A DNA stretch of 64,000 nt from Gallintestinimicrobium propionicum (lineage in GTDB: Bacteria > Bacillota > Clostridia > Lachnospirales > Lachnospiraceae). Each line of letters opens with the position of its first letter. Positions within the stretch are counted from its first letter, which is position 1. Made by a program: the position numbers and the translations under genes. Of the stretch, positions 1 to 8,677 are shown piece after piece. The DNA is taken from the NCBI RefSeq assembly GCF_025567525.1, contig NZ_JAOQJY010000015.1, forward strand, positions 39,241 through 103,240, written 5' to 3'. Under the pieces are notes generated by a model, which saw only the letters and a list, made by a program, of their open reading frames with translations, was not told where the DNA came from and did not search any database.

Positions 1-1
1 G

Positions 2-421
2 CTGTCCTTTGGCGAAACCAGTAAGCTGGCATGGCCGATTGCAGGCAACGTTCTGTTAAATTACAGCATGGACAAGACGATTTATTTTCCGACATTGCAG
101 CAGTACAAATATAATCCGTCGATTGTAATCGGCGCAGCAGAAGGAACAGGCGTGGCATGCGCAGCAGATGGGATTGTGGAATCTGTGTATGAGGATGCGC
201 AGACCGGACAGACTGTTGTGATGCGTCTTGGAGGTGGATACGAGCTGACCTATGGACAGCTGCAGGAAGTGACTGTGGAAGAGGGAGACTATGTGGAAAC
301 CGGCGCGGTGATCGGACATGTGGCGGAGCCGACAAAATATTACTCGGTAGAGGGCTCCAATGTTTATTTTAAACTGACAAAGGACGGGGAAGCGGTCAAT
401 CCGCTGGATTATCTGGGATAA
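2..421 (+). CDS. M23-family peptidase-like protein, C-terminal part
   Basis: The reading frame is open from the window edge, so only the last 139 codons are present. The visible part begins LSFGETSKLAWPIAG and contains a lysostaphin/M23-like beta fold: a GVACAADGIVESV strand pair, a GYELTYGQL strand and a VETGAVIGHV turn, ending near NPLDYLG. This is the usual C-terminal layout of SpoIIQ-type or other M23 envelope proteins of Clostridia. The family's HxH metal motif near the end is not visible; the matching positions read YFKL. The domain may therefore be non-catalytic and act as a peptidoglycan-binding or protein-docking module, as in SpoIIQ-like proteins. The N-terminus, where a membrane anchor would lie, is outside the window. 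The fold is fairly secure; the exact role is not. Confidence 0.6.
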   Translation: MSFGETSKLAWPIAGNVLLNYSMDKTIYFPTLQQYKYNPSIVIGAAEGTGVACAADGIVESVYEDAQTGQTVVMRLGGGYELTYGQLQEVTVEEGDYVETGAVIGHVAEPTKYYSVEGSNVYFKLTKDGEAVNPLDYLG

Positions 422-422
422 A

Positions 423-469
423 AATTCCCGGTAGCCCGGTTCCAAAAAGGAGCCTGACTGCCGGGAATT
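423..469. terminator. Inverted repeat between convergent genes
   Basis: Arms aattcccgg (423-431) and ccgggaatt (461-469) are perfect complements around a 29-base middle. It lies between the peptidase-like gene ending at 421 and the leftward kinase gene ending at 473, so it could end transcription from either side. The T-tract is weak, so a two-way terminator is an inference. Confidence 0.5.
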
Positions 470-472
470 GTA

Positions 473-1105
473 TTACATAGTTTTGTCGAACTTTTTACGT
501 ACTTCAATATAGGAAAGTATCGCCTCTACTGTGCCATCAAAGCCGAGACGGGAGCTGTCCAGAGACAGGTCGTAATTCTGGGCGTTTTTCCATTCCTGGC
601 CGGTGTAATACTTGTAGTAGTGGGCACGGTATTCGTCGGTCTGAGCGATGAGCTTCTGAACCTCAGAAACAGAAAGACTGTTGACCTTCATTGCTTCCTG
701 CAGACAAAAATCTTCGGGTGCGTGGACAAAGACACGGACAACACCGGGAACATCTGCAAGGATATGGTCGGCGCAGCGTCCGATGATAACGCAGGAGCTT
801 TCTTCTGCGAGCTGGCGGATGATTTTTGCCTGATAGCGAAAAAGGTTGTCATCCTTTGTAAAACCTGCGCTTTCCGGGGAAAGCGGGGAGGCATTTTTGA
901 AGCCGCCGGTAAGGAAAGCACGTAGAGAGCCGTGTCTTTTTTTCTCATCCTGAAACAGAGTGGGATGAATGCCGCTTTCTTCGGAAGCGAGCGAAATAAT
1001 CTCCCTGTCGTAGCAGGGAATATCCAGACGCTTTGCCAGCATTTTGCCGACGGTACGTCCGCCGCTGCCGTACTGACGGGCGATGGTAATTACTGTGTTT
1101 GACAT
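473..1105 (-). CDS. Cytidylate kinase-like protein
   Basis: A 210-residue protein with an N-terminal P-loop-like ARQYGSGGRTVGK and a CYDREII motif, as in the cytidylate-kinase-like family that is common in Clostridia. These are P-loop kinases related to CMP kinase; the physiological substrate of this branch is not established. The start is the ATG at 1105 (MSNTVITIARQY), which has a GGGGG-type ribosome binding site; an upstream ATG at 1177 would lie inside livF. It follows livF by 13 bases on the same strand, so it is probably the last gene of the liv operon. Whether it has any functional tie to amino acid uptake cannot be read from the sequence. Confidence 0.8.
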   Translation of the reverse strand: MSNTVITIARQYGSGGRTVGKMLAKRLDIPCYDREIISLASEESGIHPTLFQDEKKRHGSLRAFLTGGFKNASPLSPESAGFTKDDNLFRYQAKIIRQLAEESSCVIIGRCADHILADVPGVVRVFVHAPEDFCLQEAMKVNSLSVSEVQKLIAQTDEYRAHYYKYYTGQEWKNAQNYDLSLDSSRLGFDGTVEAILSYIEVRKKFDKTM

Positions 1106-1118
1106 AATTGTTTCCCCC

Positions 1119-1829
1119 TTATTCGCCGAGATAAGCTTTCTTGATCGCTTCATCATGTAAAAGAGCCTGTGCATCATCTTCCTTTACGATGCGTCCTGTT
1201 TCGAGGACATAGGCGCGGTTTGCGATGGAAAGCGCTTTTTTTGCGTTCTGTTCTACCAAAAGGATGGTAACGCCCTGTTTGTTGATCTCCTGAATGATAT
1301 CAAAAATTTCAGAAACCAGAAGCGGGGACAGACCCATGGAGGGCTCGTCCAACAGCAGGATGCGGGGATTTGCCATCAGCGCGCGTCCCATTGCAAGCAT
1401 CTGTTGTTCACCGCCGGAAAGAGTTCCTGCCAGCTGGCGGGTACGTTCCTTTAAGCGGGGAAACCGCTCATAAACCATTTCCAGGGAATTATTGATTTCC
1501 TGCTTGTCTTTTCTGGTGTAAGCGCCCATTTTCAGGTTTTCCAAAACCGTCAGATTGGAGAACATCCGGCGTCCTTCGGGGACGTGGGAAATTCCCTGCT
1601 TCACGATTTTGTGCTCCGGCATTCTGGAAATCTCCTGATCCTGAAATCGGATCGAACCGGACTTTGCGCTCAGCATGCCGCTGACAGTCTGCAGGGTGGT
1701 GGTTTTGCCGGCACCGTTTGCGCCGATCAGTGCGACGATCTCGCCTTCGTTTACCTGAAAGGAGATGTCTTTAAGGGCGTGGATCACGCCGTAATATACA
1801 TTGATATTTTCTACAGTGAGCATTGCCAT
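1119..1829 (-). CDS. livF: Branched-chain amino acid ABC transporter, ATPase LivF
   Basis: One of two cytoplasmic ATPases that power uptake of leucine, isoleucine and valine. The 236-residue length is typical of LivF. Visible motifs are Walker A GANGAGKTT (about residues 37-45), signature LSGGEQQMLAMGRAL, Walker B ILLLDEPSMGL and the switch region LVEQN. The fused MPEHKIVKQGISHVPEGRRMF segment is characteristic of LivF. The ATG at 1829 has AGGAGG nine bases upstream; a second ATG two codons later is possible. The gene follows livG by 14 bases, and its ribosome binding site lies in the gap. It is the fifth gene of livK-H-M-G-F. Confidence 0.93.
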   Translation of the reverse strand: MAMLTVENINVYYGVIHALKDISFQVNEGEIVALIGANGAGKTTTLQTVSGMLSAKSGSIRFQDQEISRMPEHKIVKQGISHVPEGRRMFSNLTVLENLKMGAYTRKDKQEINNSLEMVYERFPRLKERTRQLAGTLSGGEQQMLAMGRALMANPRILLLDEPSMGLSPLLVSEIFDIIQEINKQGVTILLVEQNAKKALSIANRAYVLETGRIVKEDDAQALLHDEAIKKAYLGE

Positions 1830-1843
1830 AAAAGAAGCCTCCT

Positions 1844-2602
1844 TTAATCGCCCAGATATGCCTTGACAACGGCAGGATCGTTTAAAACCTTATCAGGAGT
1901 GCCTTCTGCCAGCAGACGACCGAAATTCAGGACATAGAGGTATTCACAGATACCCTGTACCAGCTTCATGTCATGCTCGATCAAAAGGATGGTGACCTGA
2001 TACTCCTTGCGCACCAGACGGATCGTATCCATCAGCTCTCCGGTTTCGTTGGGGTTCATGCCGGCGGCAGGCTCATCCAGAAGCAGAAGCTCCGGTTTGG
2101 TTGCAAGCGCACGGGCAATTTCCAGTTTACGCTGTTTGCCATAGGGCAGGTTGGATGCCAGCGTCTGGGCAGAACCTTCCAGCCCGAAGACTCGCAGGAT
2201 CTCCATGGAACGCTCGGTCATTTCTTTTTCCTTTTTGTGGTAGCTTCCCACATGCAAAAGACTTTCTGCAAGGGAATACTGCACCTGATTGTTTAAGCCG
2301 GTCATAACATTGTCCAGAACACTCTGCTGCGGGAACAGTCGGATGTTCTGGAAGGTGCGGGCAACGCCCATACGGTTGATCTCGTAAGGCTTTTTGCCGA
2401 TCAGATTCTCACCGTTTAAGCGAATGCCGCCGTCTGTGGGGCGGTAAACGCCGGTCAGCATGTTGAATACGGTGGTTTTGCCGGCACCGTTGGGTCCGAT
2501 CAGGCCCACCAGGCCGCCTTTTTCGATGGACATGGTAAGATCATCAACGGCCCGCAGACCGCCGAAGGAAATACCGAGTCCGGTTACTTCGAGAGTTGCC
2601 AT
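1844..2602 (-). CDS. livG: Branched-chain amino acid ABC transporter, ATPase LivG
   Basis: The second ATPase of the leucine/isoleucine/valine importer, 252 residues. It shows Walker A GPNGAGKTTVFN, the LivG-type VARTFQNIRLFPQQSVLDNV Q-loop region, signature LPYGKQRKLEIARAL, where the usual LSGGQ is replaced by LPYGK as is normal in LivG, Walker B LLLLDEPAAGMN and switch LIEHDM. It ends DPAVVKAYLGD, like LivF. It lies directly between livM and livF with almost no spacing, as expected for co-translation. Confidence 0.93.
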   Translation of the reverse strand: MATLEVTGLGISFGGLRAVDDLTMSIEKGGLVGLIGPNGAGKTTVFNMLTGVYRPTDGGIRLNGENLIGKKPYEINRMGVARTFQNIRLFPQQSVLDNVMTGLNNQVQYSLAESLLHVGSYHKKEKEMTERSMEILRVFGLEGSAQTLASNLPYGKQRKLEIARALATKPELLLLDEPAAGMNPNETGELMDTIRLVRKEYQVTILLIEHDMKLVQGICEYLYVLNFGRLLAEGTPDKVLNDPAVVKAYLGD

Positions 2603-2603
2603 A

Positions 2604-3680
2604 TCAGTTTACCCCCTTTCCGGCTGCCTTTTTCGCAGTCCGTTTTTCCTTCTGTGCGCTGAAATATTCTGTCAGACGCTTCTTTGCACCGGAATTGTTG
2701 AAGATCATCATAACGATCAGCAGGATCGCATAGATGAGCATCCGGTAGTCGTTCATGGAACGTAGAAGTTCCGGAAGCACGGTTAAAAGTGTAGCGGCGA
2801 TGATGGAGCCCCAGATATTTCCAAGACCGCCCAGAACGACGAATACCAGAACAAGGATCGAGGTATTAAAGTCGAATTTGGATGCGGTGACGGTGGAAAA
2901 ATTCATGGCGTAAAGGGTGCCTGCCATACCTGCAAAAACGGCGGAGATCACAAATGCCAGCAACTTATAGCGGGTTACGGAAAGTCCGATGCTCTCTGCG
3001 GCGATCTTATTGTCGCGGACAGCCATGATGGCACGGCCGGTGCGGCTGTGAATCAGGTTCAGGACTAAAAACAGCGTGATCAGGATCAGGACAACGCCGG
3101 AAGAAAAGGTGGAAAGCTTCTGGACACCTCCGACACCCATGGGGCCGTTGATGATCATGGAACCGCCCTCTGCAAGGGTAAAATGCTGTTCCAGAAGGCT
3201 GAAGTGCAGTCCTTTTTCATCCAGACCGATATAGAGCACGTTGATAATATTCTTGATAATTTCACCGAATGCAAGGGTAACGATGGCAAGATAGTCACCC
3301 TTTAAACGAAGTACGGGGATGCCGACGATGAGTCCTGCAATTCCGGCAAAAAGGCCGCCGACGATCATGGAAATGGCAAGGCGCAGAGGGCCGTTCGGAA
3401 TCGCAGCGGCAAGGGAGGTGGAAACCACGATGCCGGTAAAAGCGCCGACCGACATAAAGCCGGCATGCCCTAAAGAAAGCTCGCCTAAAATGCCGACGGT
3501 AAGATTTAAGGAGATCGCCATGACGATGTAGGCACAGATCGGAACCAGCTGTCCCTTTAAGGAAGAGGTGATGTTTCCGGTTGCGATCATGGTCTGGATC
3601 AGGATAAAGGCGAGAATGACGATCGTATAGGAAATTGTGCAGTCTTTTCTGGCTGACAGAATAGGTTTGAGTTTGTTCAT
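2604..3680 (-). CDS. livM: Branched-chain amino acid ABC transporter, permease LivM
   Basis: An integral membrane permease of 358 residues with about nine to ten hydrophobic segments. It contains the LivM signature NLTVGILGELSLGHAGFMSVGAF written here only in part: NLTVGILGELSLGHAG near residue 60. The conserved cytoplasmic coupling region RAIMAVRDNKIAAESIGL follows near residue 215. It pairs with LivH to form the pore. The C-terminal tail is basic (QKEKRTAKKAAGKG). It ends one base before livG and starts nine bases after livH. Confidence 0.93.
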   Translation of the reverse strand: MNKLKPILSARKDCTISYTIVILAFILIQTMIATGNITSSLKGQLVPICAYIVMAISLNLTVGILGELSLGHAGFMSVGAFTGIVVSTSLAAAIPNGPLRLAISMIVGGLFAGIAGLIVGIPVLRLKGDYLAIVTLAFGEIIKNIINVLYIGLDEKGLHFSLLEQHFTLAEGGSMIINGPMGVGGVQKLSTFSSGVVLILITLFLVLNLIHSRTGRAIMAVRDNKIAAESIGLSVTRYKLLAFVISAVFAGMAGTLYAMNFSTVTASKFDFNTSILVLVFVVLGGLGNIWGSIIAATLLTVLPELLRSMNDYRMLIYAILLIVMMIFNNSGAKKRLTEYFSAQKEKRTAKKAAGKGVN

Positions 3681-3689
3681 GCTGCTACC

Positions 3690-4571
3690 TCATACTTTCT
3701 CGCTGACGTGTTTGCCCAGCAGACCATCCGGCTTTACGATCAGGACCACGATCAGAACCGCAAATACGATCGCATCGGACAGCTGTGTGGAAATGTACGC
3801 TTTGGAAAAGATCTCGATAATGCCGAGCAGGATACCGCCGATCATTGCGCCTGGAATGGAGCCGATGCCGCCAAATACAGCTGCAGTAAATGCCTTGATG
3901 CCGGGCATGGAGCCTGTGGTGGGCATCAGGGTCGGATAGGCGGAGCAGAGCAATACACCTGCGATGGCCGCCAGACCGGAGCCGATGGCAAAGGTCAGGG
4001 AAATGGTTGTATTGACATTGATACCCATCAGACCTGCAGCGGCCTTATCTTCAGAAACTGCCCGCATCGCCGTTCCCGTTTTTGTCTTGTTGGTGAAAAG
4101 AGTCAGACAGATCATGATCAGGATGCAGGCAAGGATCGTAACGATCGTGACGCCGGAAACGATCAGCTGTCCGTCAAAAAGCTTTAAGGTCCAGCTTCCG
4201 GTTACGGAAGAAAAGGTTTTCGGGCTGGAGCTCCAGATCAGCAGGGCGGCATTCTGCAGAAAATAGGAAACGCCGATGGCAGTGATCAAAACTGCGAGGG
4301 AAGGAGCCTGACGCAGGGGCTTGTATGCCAGACGTTCTACAACGATGCCGAGAACCGTGCAGACGATGATGGAAAAAAGGACAGATACCAGCGGAGAAAG
4401 TCCGAGATAACTGGTGGTACAGAAGGAAATATATGCGCCCACCATGATGACGTCGCCGTGGGCAAAGTTCAGCATCTTGGCGATACCGTATACCATTGTG
4501 TATCCCAGTGCGATGATCGCGTATACGCTTCCAAGACTGATGCCGTTGATCAGGTGTGATAAAAAGGTCAT
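3690..4571 (-). CDS. livH: Branched-chain amino acid ABC transporter, permease LivH
   Basis: A 293-residue membrane permease with the LivH N-terminal pattern LINGISLGSVYAIIALGYTM followed by GIAKMLNFAHGDV. The coupling loop GTAMRAVSEDKAAAGLMGI is near residue 165, and a KAFTAAVFGGIGSIPGAMIGG segment follows. Length and motifs fit LivH well. It is the first permease gene after the binding protein, and a stable hairpin (4602-4634) in the gap to livK may reduce expression of livHMGF relative to livK. Confidence 0.93.
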   Translation of the reverse strand: MTFLSHLINGISLGSVYAIIALGYTMVYGIAKMLNFAHGDVIMVGAYISFCTTSYLGLSPLVSVLFSIIVCTVLGIVVERLAYKPLRQAPSLAVLITAIGVSYFLQNAALLIWSSSPKTFSSVTGSWTLKLFDGQLIVSGVTIVTILACILIMICLTLFTNKTKTGTAMRAVSEDKAAAGLMGINVNTTISLTFAIGSGLAAIAGVLLCSAYPTLMPTTGSMPGIKAFTAAVFGGIGSIPGAMIGGILLGIIEIFSKAYISTQLSDAIVFAVLIVVLIVKPDGLLGKHVSEKV

Positions 4572-4601
4572 AAGCTACCTCATTTCTCTGTATGACGCAA
4601 A

Positions 4602-4634
4602 GGAGCGCCGTATCAAAAACGATAACGGTGCTCC
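4602..4634 (-). promoter_or_regulatory. Hairpin between livK and livH
   Basis: On the minus strand, ggagcaccgt and acggcgctcc pair over ten positions with one mismatch around a 13-base loop. It sits 36 bases after the livK stop and 30 bases before livH. Such hairpins after a binding-protein gene often act as partial terminators or block 3' decay, giving more binding protein than permease. There is only a short T run after it, so partial attenuation or mRNA stabilisation is the inferred role. Confidence 0.55.
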
Positions 4635-4670
4635 CTGCGCATTGATAAAATCAAAATTAAAGGGTAAGTA

Positions 4671-5894
4671 TTACTCCATGCCGACGTAAGCGCCGTTTTT
4701 GATCACCATACCCTTAGGAGTCTTGGATACGGCACCGGTGGAATCCCAGGTGATGCCTGTACCGGTCAGACCGTCATAGGTCAGAGTCGGGAAGGCTTCG
4801 ATCATCTTGTCGCAAAGCTCCTCTGCAGACATATCTGCGGTAGCGCCGGATGCCTCCAGAGCTGCTTTATAAGCATAGACACAGTCATAAGCATCTGCTG
4901 CGAACTGGTTCGGAACATCGCCGTAGAGTTCTTTGTATTTGGTTACAAAGCTCTGGGTCTTTTCGTCTGTCGCATCAGCGTTGAAGGGAGTCAGCAGCAT
5001 AACGCCTTCTGCCAGAGAGGTGTCAAAACCTTCCAGGGTCAGGATACCATCCATACCGTCTACGCCAAAGAAGGTGGGTTCATAGCCCATATCCTTTGCC
5101 TGCTTTAAGATCAGGGAAGCGGGCTGATAATAGATAGGAAGGAAGAGCAGGTCAGCACCTGCGTTCTTTGCTTCGGTCAGCTGTACGGAGAAGTCATTGG
5201 AGCTTGCATCGGTAAAGGTGGTTGCGGAAACGATTTCCAGACCCTTTACATCTGCTTCTGTTTTGAATTTCTCGTAGACGCCGCTGGAGTATACATCGTC
5301 ATTTCTGTAGATGACAGCGACTTTTGTGCCGAGCTTCTGATCTGCAATATAATCAGCGGATGCAAGACCCTGGTTGGGGTCAGCAAAACACATCTGGAAT
5401 ACATTGTCTTTGCCCTCTGTGATGGCGGTAGAGGAAGCGGAAGGAGTCAGACCAAAGATACGGTCAGCAAAGTGCTCTGTACTGGTTGCTTCACAGGGCT
5501 TTGTGGTAACGGAAGCCAGGGAAATCTGCATGCCCCAGTCCTTTAATGCGTTGTAAGCGGAAACTGCTTTTTCCGGGTCGTTCTCGTCGTCCTCATATTT
5601 GAGTTCGAATTGTACGGAACCGCCTGCTTCGTTGATCTCGTCAACGGCGATCTGTGCGCCGTTCTTTACAGCGTTGCCGTAGATTGCTGCCGCGCCGGTC
5701 AGGGGAGCGGTACCGCCGATTTTAAATACATTTACGCCTTCTGCAGAAGCAGAAGAATCTGCTGCTTCGGTAGCAGCGGCAGCAGTGGTTTCAGCGGAAG
5801 CGTCTGCTGCAGTGTCAGCTGCTGTAGAGCCACAGCCTGCAAGCATAGCGCTGCACATGGCGGCTGCCAGTAAAACACTCATGGATCTTTTCAT
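4671..5894 (-). CDS. livK: Branched-chain amino acid ABC transporter, binding lipoprotein LivK
   Basis: An extracellular binding protein of 407 residues that delivers branched-chain amino acids to LivHM. The N-terminus is a lipoprotein signal: MKRSMSVLLAAAMCSAM then the lipobox LAGC with Cys21. A low-complexity Ala/Thr/Ser/Glu linker follows to about residue 53. The type I periplasmic-binding fold begins FKIGGTAPLTGAAAIYGNAV, with the family's GAQIAVDEINEAGG and later YDCVYAYKAALEASG. It heads the liv operon. A TATAAT-like -10 box lies at 5981-5986 on the minus strand, without a clear -35. A small palindrome at 5950-5967 lies in the leader. Confidence 0.93.
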   Translation of the reverse strand: MKRSMSVLLAAAMCSAMLAGCGSTAADTAADASAETTAAAATEAADSSASAEGVNVFKIGGTAPLTGAAAIYGNAVKNGAQIAVDEINEAGGSVQFELKYEDDENDPEKAVSAYNALKDWGMQISLASVTTKPCEATSTEHFADRIFGLTPSASSTAITEGKDNVFQMCFADPNQGLASADYIADQKLGTKVAVIYRNDDVYSSGVYEKFKTEADVKGLEIVSATTFTDASSNDFSVQLTEAKNAGADLLFLPIYYQPASLILKQAKDMGYEPTFFGVDGMDGILTLEGFDTSLAEGVMLLTPFNADATDEKTQSFVTKYKELYGDVPNQFAADAYDCVYAYKAALEASGATADMSAEELCDKMIEAFPTLTYDGLTGTGITWDSTGAVSKTPKGMVIKNGAYVGME

Positions 5895-6102
5895 AATAGT
5901 TCCTCCTTTTCAAAAGAAAAATGCCCTTCCTGGAAAAAATGTCTTTTGTGGAAAGACATCTGTCTTTGTAACGTGCTTGTATTATACACCTATTTGCAGG
6001 AAGGTGTGTAAAAATTTTACAAAAAATTAATATTTCAGCGCTTTAACTGGATAACACGGTAAATTGTATCGGTATTTTAGGCAAACTGACTGCGGATTTT
6101 CC

Positions 6103-6131
6103 TTTACGGGGCAGTGGATTGAGCGTATACT
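6103..6131 (+). promoter_or_regulatory. Likely promoter of ddl
   Basis: tttacg (6103-6108) and tatact (6126-6131) are separated by exactly 17 bases, a sigma-A-type promoter. The predicted start lies about 35 bases before the ddl ATG at 6176, which has a GAGGAG ribosome binding site. The 281-base gap 5895-6175 otherwise holds only the divergent livK leader. Confidence 0.55.
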
Positions 6132-6175
6132 ATGGCATGAAGTAATTTTGGAAAACAGTAGAAGAGGAGAAAGAC

Positions 6176-7210
6176 ATGAAGGTTGTAGTATTAGCAGGCG
6201 GAATCAGCACGGAACGTGACGTATCCCTGATTTCCGGCAAGATGATTTATCAGGCGATGAAGAGACTGGGACATCAGGCTGTCCTGCTGGACGTTTTTCT
6301 TGGAATGGAACGGGACGACATTGATCATATTTTTGAAAGTGATGAGGATTTTTCTGCAGGAATCGAAGCGATTCATGAGATCAATCCCGATATCAGTGCG
6401 GTAAAGGCACTGCGCAAGGACGGCGGCAAATGTTACTTTGGCCCCAACGTGATCAAGATCTGTCAGATGGCGGACGTTGTCTTTTTAGGACTGCACGGTG
6501 CAGACGGAGAAGGGGGCAAGGTGCAGGCGGCATTTGATCTGCTGGGAATCCGCTACACCGGCACAGACTTTGTCAGCGGCGCGCTGGCGATGGATAAGTG
6601 CCTTGCAAAAGAACTGTTTATGCAAAACGGGATTCCGACCCCAGCAGGCTTCCGCCTGAAAAAAGGTCAGGAGCCGGGAGAAGGCCGGCAGCCGAAGTTC
6701 CCCTGCGTGGTAAAGGTAAGCTCCGGTGGTTCGAGCATCGGCGTTTCCATCGTGCAGAAAGAAGAGGACTATCAGGCAGCACTCGATGATGCATTTTTAT
6801 ATGGAGACGAGGTCGTTGTAGAAGAATATATCAAGGGCAGGGAGTTAACCTGCTGCGTGCTGGACGGCAAAGCACTTCCGATCGTGGAAATCGCGCCGAA
6901 GGAAGGCTTTTACGATTACAAAAACAAATATCAGGCGGGCAGCACCATTGAGATTTGCCCTGCGCCGATCGGCGAAGAGAGCACCAGAAAGATCCAGAAG
7001 ATTTCAGAGCGTGTATTCGATGCCCTGCGCCTGCATAAATATGCCCGGATGGATTTTATGATGGATGAGGCCGGAAACGCCTACTGTCTGGAAGCGAATA
7101 CGCTCCCCGGCATGACGCCTACCTCCCTGATTCCTCAGGAAGCAGCAGCGGTCGGCATCAGCTATGACGAGCTTTGTCAGAAGATTCTGGATATGGCGTT
7201 TGAGGATTGA
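6176..7210 (+). CDS. ddl: D-alanine--D-alanine ligase
   Basis: This cytoplasmic enzyme makes D-Ala-D-Ala from two D-alanines and ATP for the peptidoglycan precursor. The 344-residue protein begins MKVVVLAGGISTERDVSL, the Ddl N-terminal pattern. It has the ADVVFLGLHGADGEGGKVQ segment, an ATP-grasp core with VKVSSGGSSIGVSIV, and the C-terminal EANTLPGMTPTSLIPQEA that carries the Mg-binding Glu/Asn and substrate loop. It is followed at once by murF, whose product adds the dipeptide to the muropeptide, so the two steps are genetically paired. Confidence 0.92.
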   Translation: MKVVVLAGGISTERDVSLISGKMIYQAMKRLGHQAVLLDVFLGMERDDIDHIFESDEDFSAGIEAIHEINPDISAVKALRKDGGKCYFGPNVIKICQMADVVFLGLHGADGEGGKVQAAFDLLGIRYTGTDFVSGALAMDKCLAKELFMQNGIPTPAGFRLKKGQEPGEGRQPKFPCVVKVSSGGSSIGVSIVQKEEDYQAALDDAFLYGDEVVVEEYIKGRELTCCVLDGKALPIVEIAPKEGFYDYKNKYQAGSTIEICPAPIGEESTRKIQKISERVFDALRLHKYARMDFMMDEAGNAYCLEANTLPGMTPTSLIPQEAAAVGISYDELCQKILDMAFED

Positions 7211-7254
7211 AAAGGATGCAGCTTTTCAACTGCAAAATGGAGACCAAAAGTGAT

Positions 7255-8667
7255 ATGAAAAACATGACGATATGGAATATTGCAAGAGCCTGTAAGGGGC
7301 ATCTGGCTGTGCCGGCGGGAAAGCATACCGGAACCTGTCCGGCGGCGGGAATGGCTGTAATCCGCGGCTATTCCGGCAAAGAAGCGGCAGGAATTGTAAT
7401 CGATTCCCGCAAAGTGGAACCGGGCGATATTTTTGTGGCAATCCGCGGAGAACGGGTGGATGGGCATCAGTTTATCCGGGAAGTTTTTGACAAGGGCGCG
7501 ATTGCGGTTGTGTGTGAAGAAGAACCGGAAGAACTGCCGGGTCCCTGCATTCGTGTGGAGGACAGTCTGGCTGCGCTTCGGCAGATCGCTGCGTTTTACA
7601 GAGAGCAGATGCCAATTCCGATCGTTGGGATCACCGGAAGCGTCGGCAAGACCAGTACGAAAGAATTTGTTGCGTCAGTGCTTGCACAGAAATACAAGAC
7701 ACACAAGACGCAGGGCAATTTCAACAACGAAATCGGCGTGCCGTTGACGCTGCTTGCCATGCCGGAGGATGCAGAGGCTGCCGTTGTGGAGATGGGTATC
7801 AATCATTTCGGAGAGATGCACCGCTTAAGCGAGATGGTAAAGCCGGATATCTGCGTGATGACCAATATCGGTCAGTGCCATCTGGAATTTCTCGGAAGCC
7901 GGGACGGTATTTTGAAGGCAAAATCCGAGATCTTTGACTTTATGAATCCGGAAGGAACGGTCTGTGTCAACGGAGACGATGACAAGCTCGTGACGATTGA
8001 GGAAGTACACGGCAAAAGGCCGGTTCACTTTGGACTTTCTCCCGAAAACGATATTTACGCAGACACCATCGTAAGCCGTGGACTGCTGGGCAGTACAGCG
8101 ACAATCCACACGCCGGATGCTGCGTTTGATGTACAGATTCCGCTGCCGGGCGCGCATATGGTGTTAAATGCGCTGGCGGCGACTGCAGTTGGTTTACAGC
8201 TCGGACTGACGACAGAGCAGATCGCAGCCGGAATCGCTGCTGTGCAGGCAGTAAGCGGCAGAAGCCGTGTTGTGCAGGCGGGGGATCTGGTGCTGATCGA
8301 CGACTGCTACAATGCAAACCCGGTTTCGACCAAGGCTGCGCTGGATCTGTTAAGTCTGGCAGACGGACGCAAAGTTGCGGTGCTCGGTGATATGTTTGAG
8401 CTTGGAGAGAAGGAAAGGGAGATGCACGGGCAGGTTGGCGCATATGCCGCAGAACAAGGCATAGACTGTCTGTATTGTGCAGGAAGCCTTTCGGAAGAGA
8501 TGTACCGGGCGGCAAAGGAAGCAGGAATTTCCTGCGCAGAGCATTTTTCGGATACCGACGCGCTTCTTGCAGCACTGCCCGGACTTCTGCAGCCGGGGGA
8601 TTCCGTGCTGATCAAGGCTTCCCACGGCATGGGGTATACAAAGATCGTAGAAGCATTAGAAAAATAG
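7255..8667 (+). CDS. murF: UDP-MurNAc-tripeptide--D-Ala-D-Ala ligase MurF
   Basis: MurF attaches the D-Ala-D-Ala dipeptide made by Ddl to UDP-MurNAc-tripeptide. It shows the Mur ligase N-terminal segment GIVIDSRKVEPGDIFVAIRG, the ATP-binding loop GITGSVGKTSTKEFV, QGNFNNEIGVPLTLL, AAVVEMGINHFGEM, and the C-terminal DDCYNANPVS. The start is uncertain. The ATG at 7255 (MKNMTIWNIARA) matches usual MurF beginnings and has GGAG 12 bases upstream. A TTG at 7207 that overlaps the ddl stop would add 16 residues, and ATGs at 7216 and 7237 are also in frame. Either way it is translationally linked to ddl. Confidence 0.9.
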   Translation: MKNMTIWNIARACKGHLAVPAGKHTGTCPAAGMAVIRGYSGKEAAGIVIDSRKVEPGDIFVAIRGERVDGHQFIREVFDKGAIAVVCEEEPEELPGPCIRVEDSLAALRQIAAFYREQMPIPIVGITGSVGKTSTKEFVASVLAQKYKTHKTQGNFNNEIGVPLTLLAMPEDAEAAVVEMGINHFGEMHRLSEMVKPDICVMTNIGQCHLEFLGSRDGILKAKSEIFDFMNPEGTVCVNGDDDKLVTIEEVHGKRPVHFGLSPENDIYADTIVSRGLLGSTATIHTPDAAFDVQIPLPGAHMVLNALAATAVGLQLGLTTEQIAAGIAAVQAVSGRSRVVQAGDLVLIDDCYNANPVSTKAALDLLSLADGRKVAVLGDMFELGEKEREMHGQVGAYAAEQGIDCLYCAGSLSEEMYRAAKEAGISCAEHFSDTDALLAALPGLLQPGDSVLIKASHGMGYTKIVEALEK

Positions 8668-8677
8668 GAGGTCAGAT

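Noticed and set aside
56..445. Leftward 129-codon frame at the left edge
   Set aside because: It lies opposite the peptidase-like gene, lacks a start signal and matches no family.
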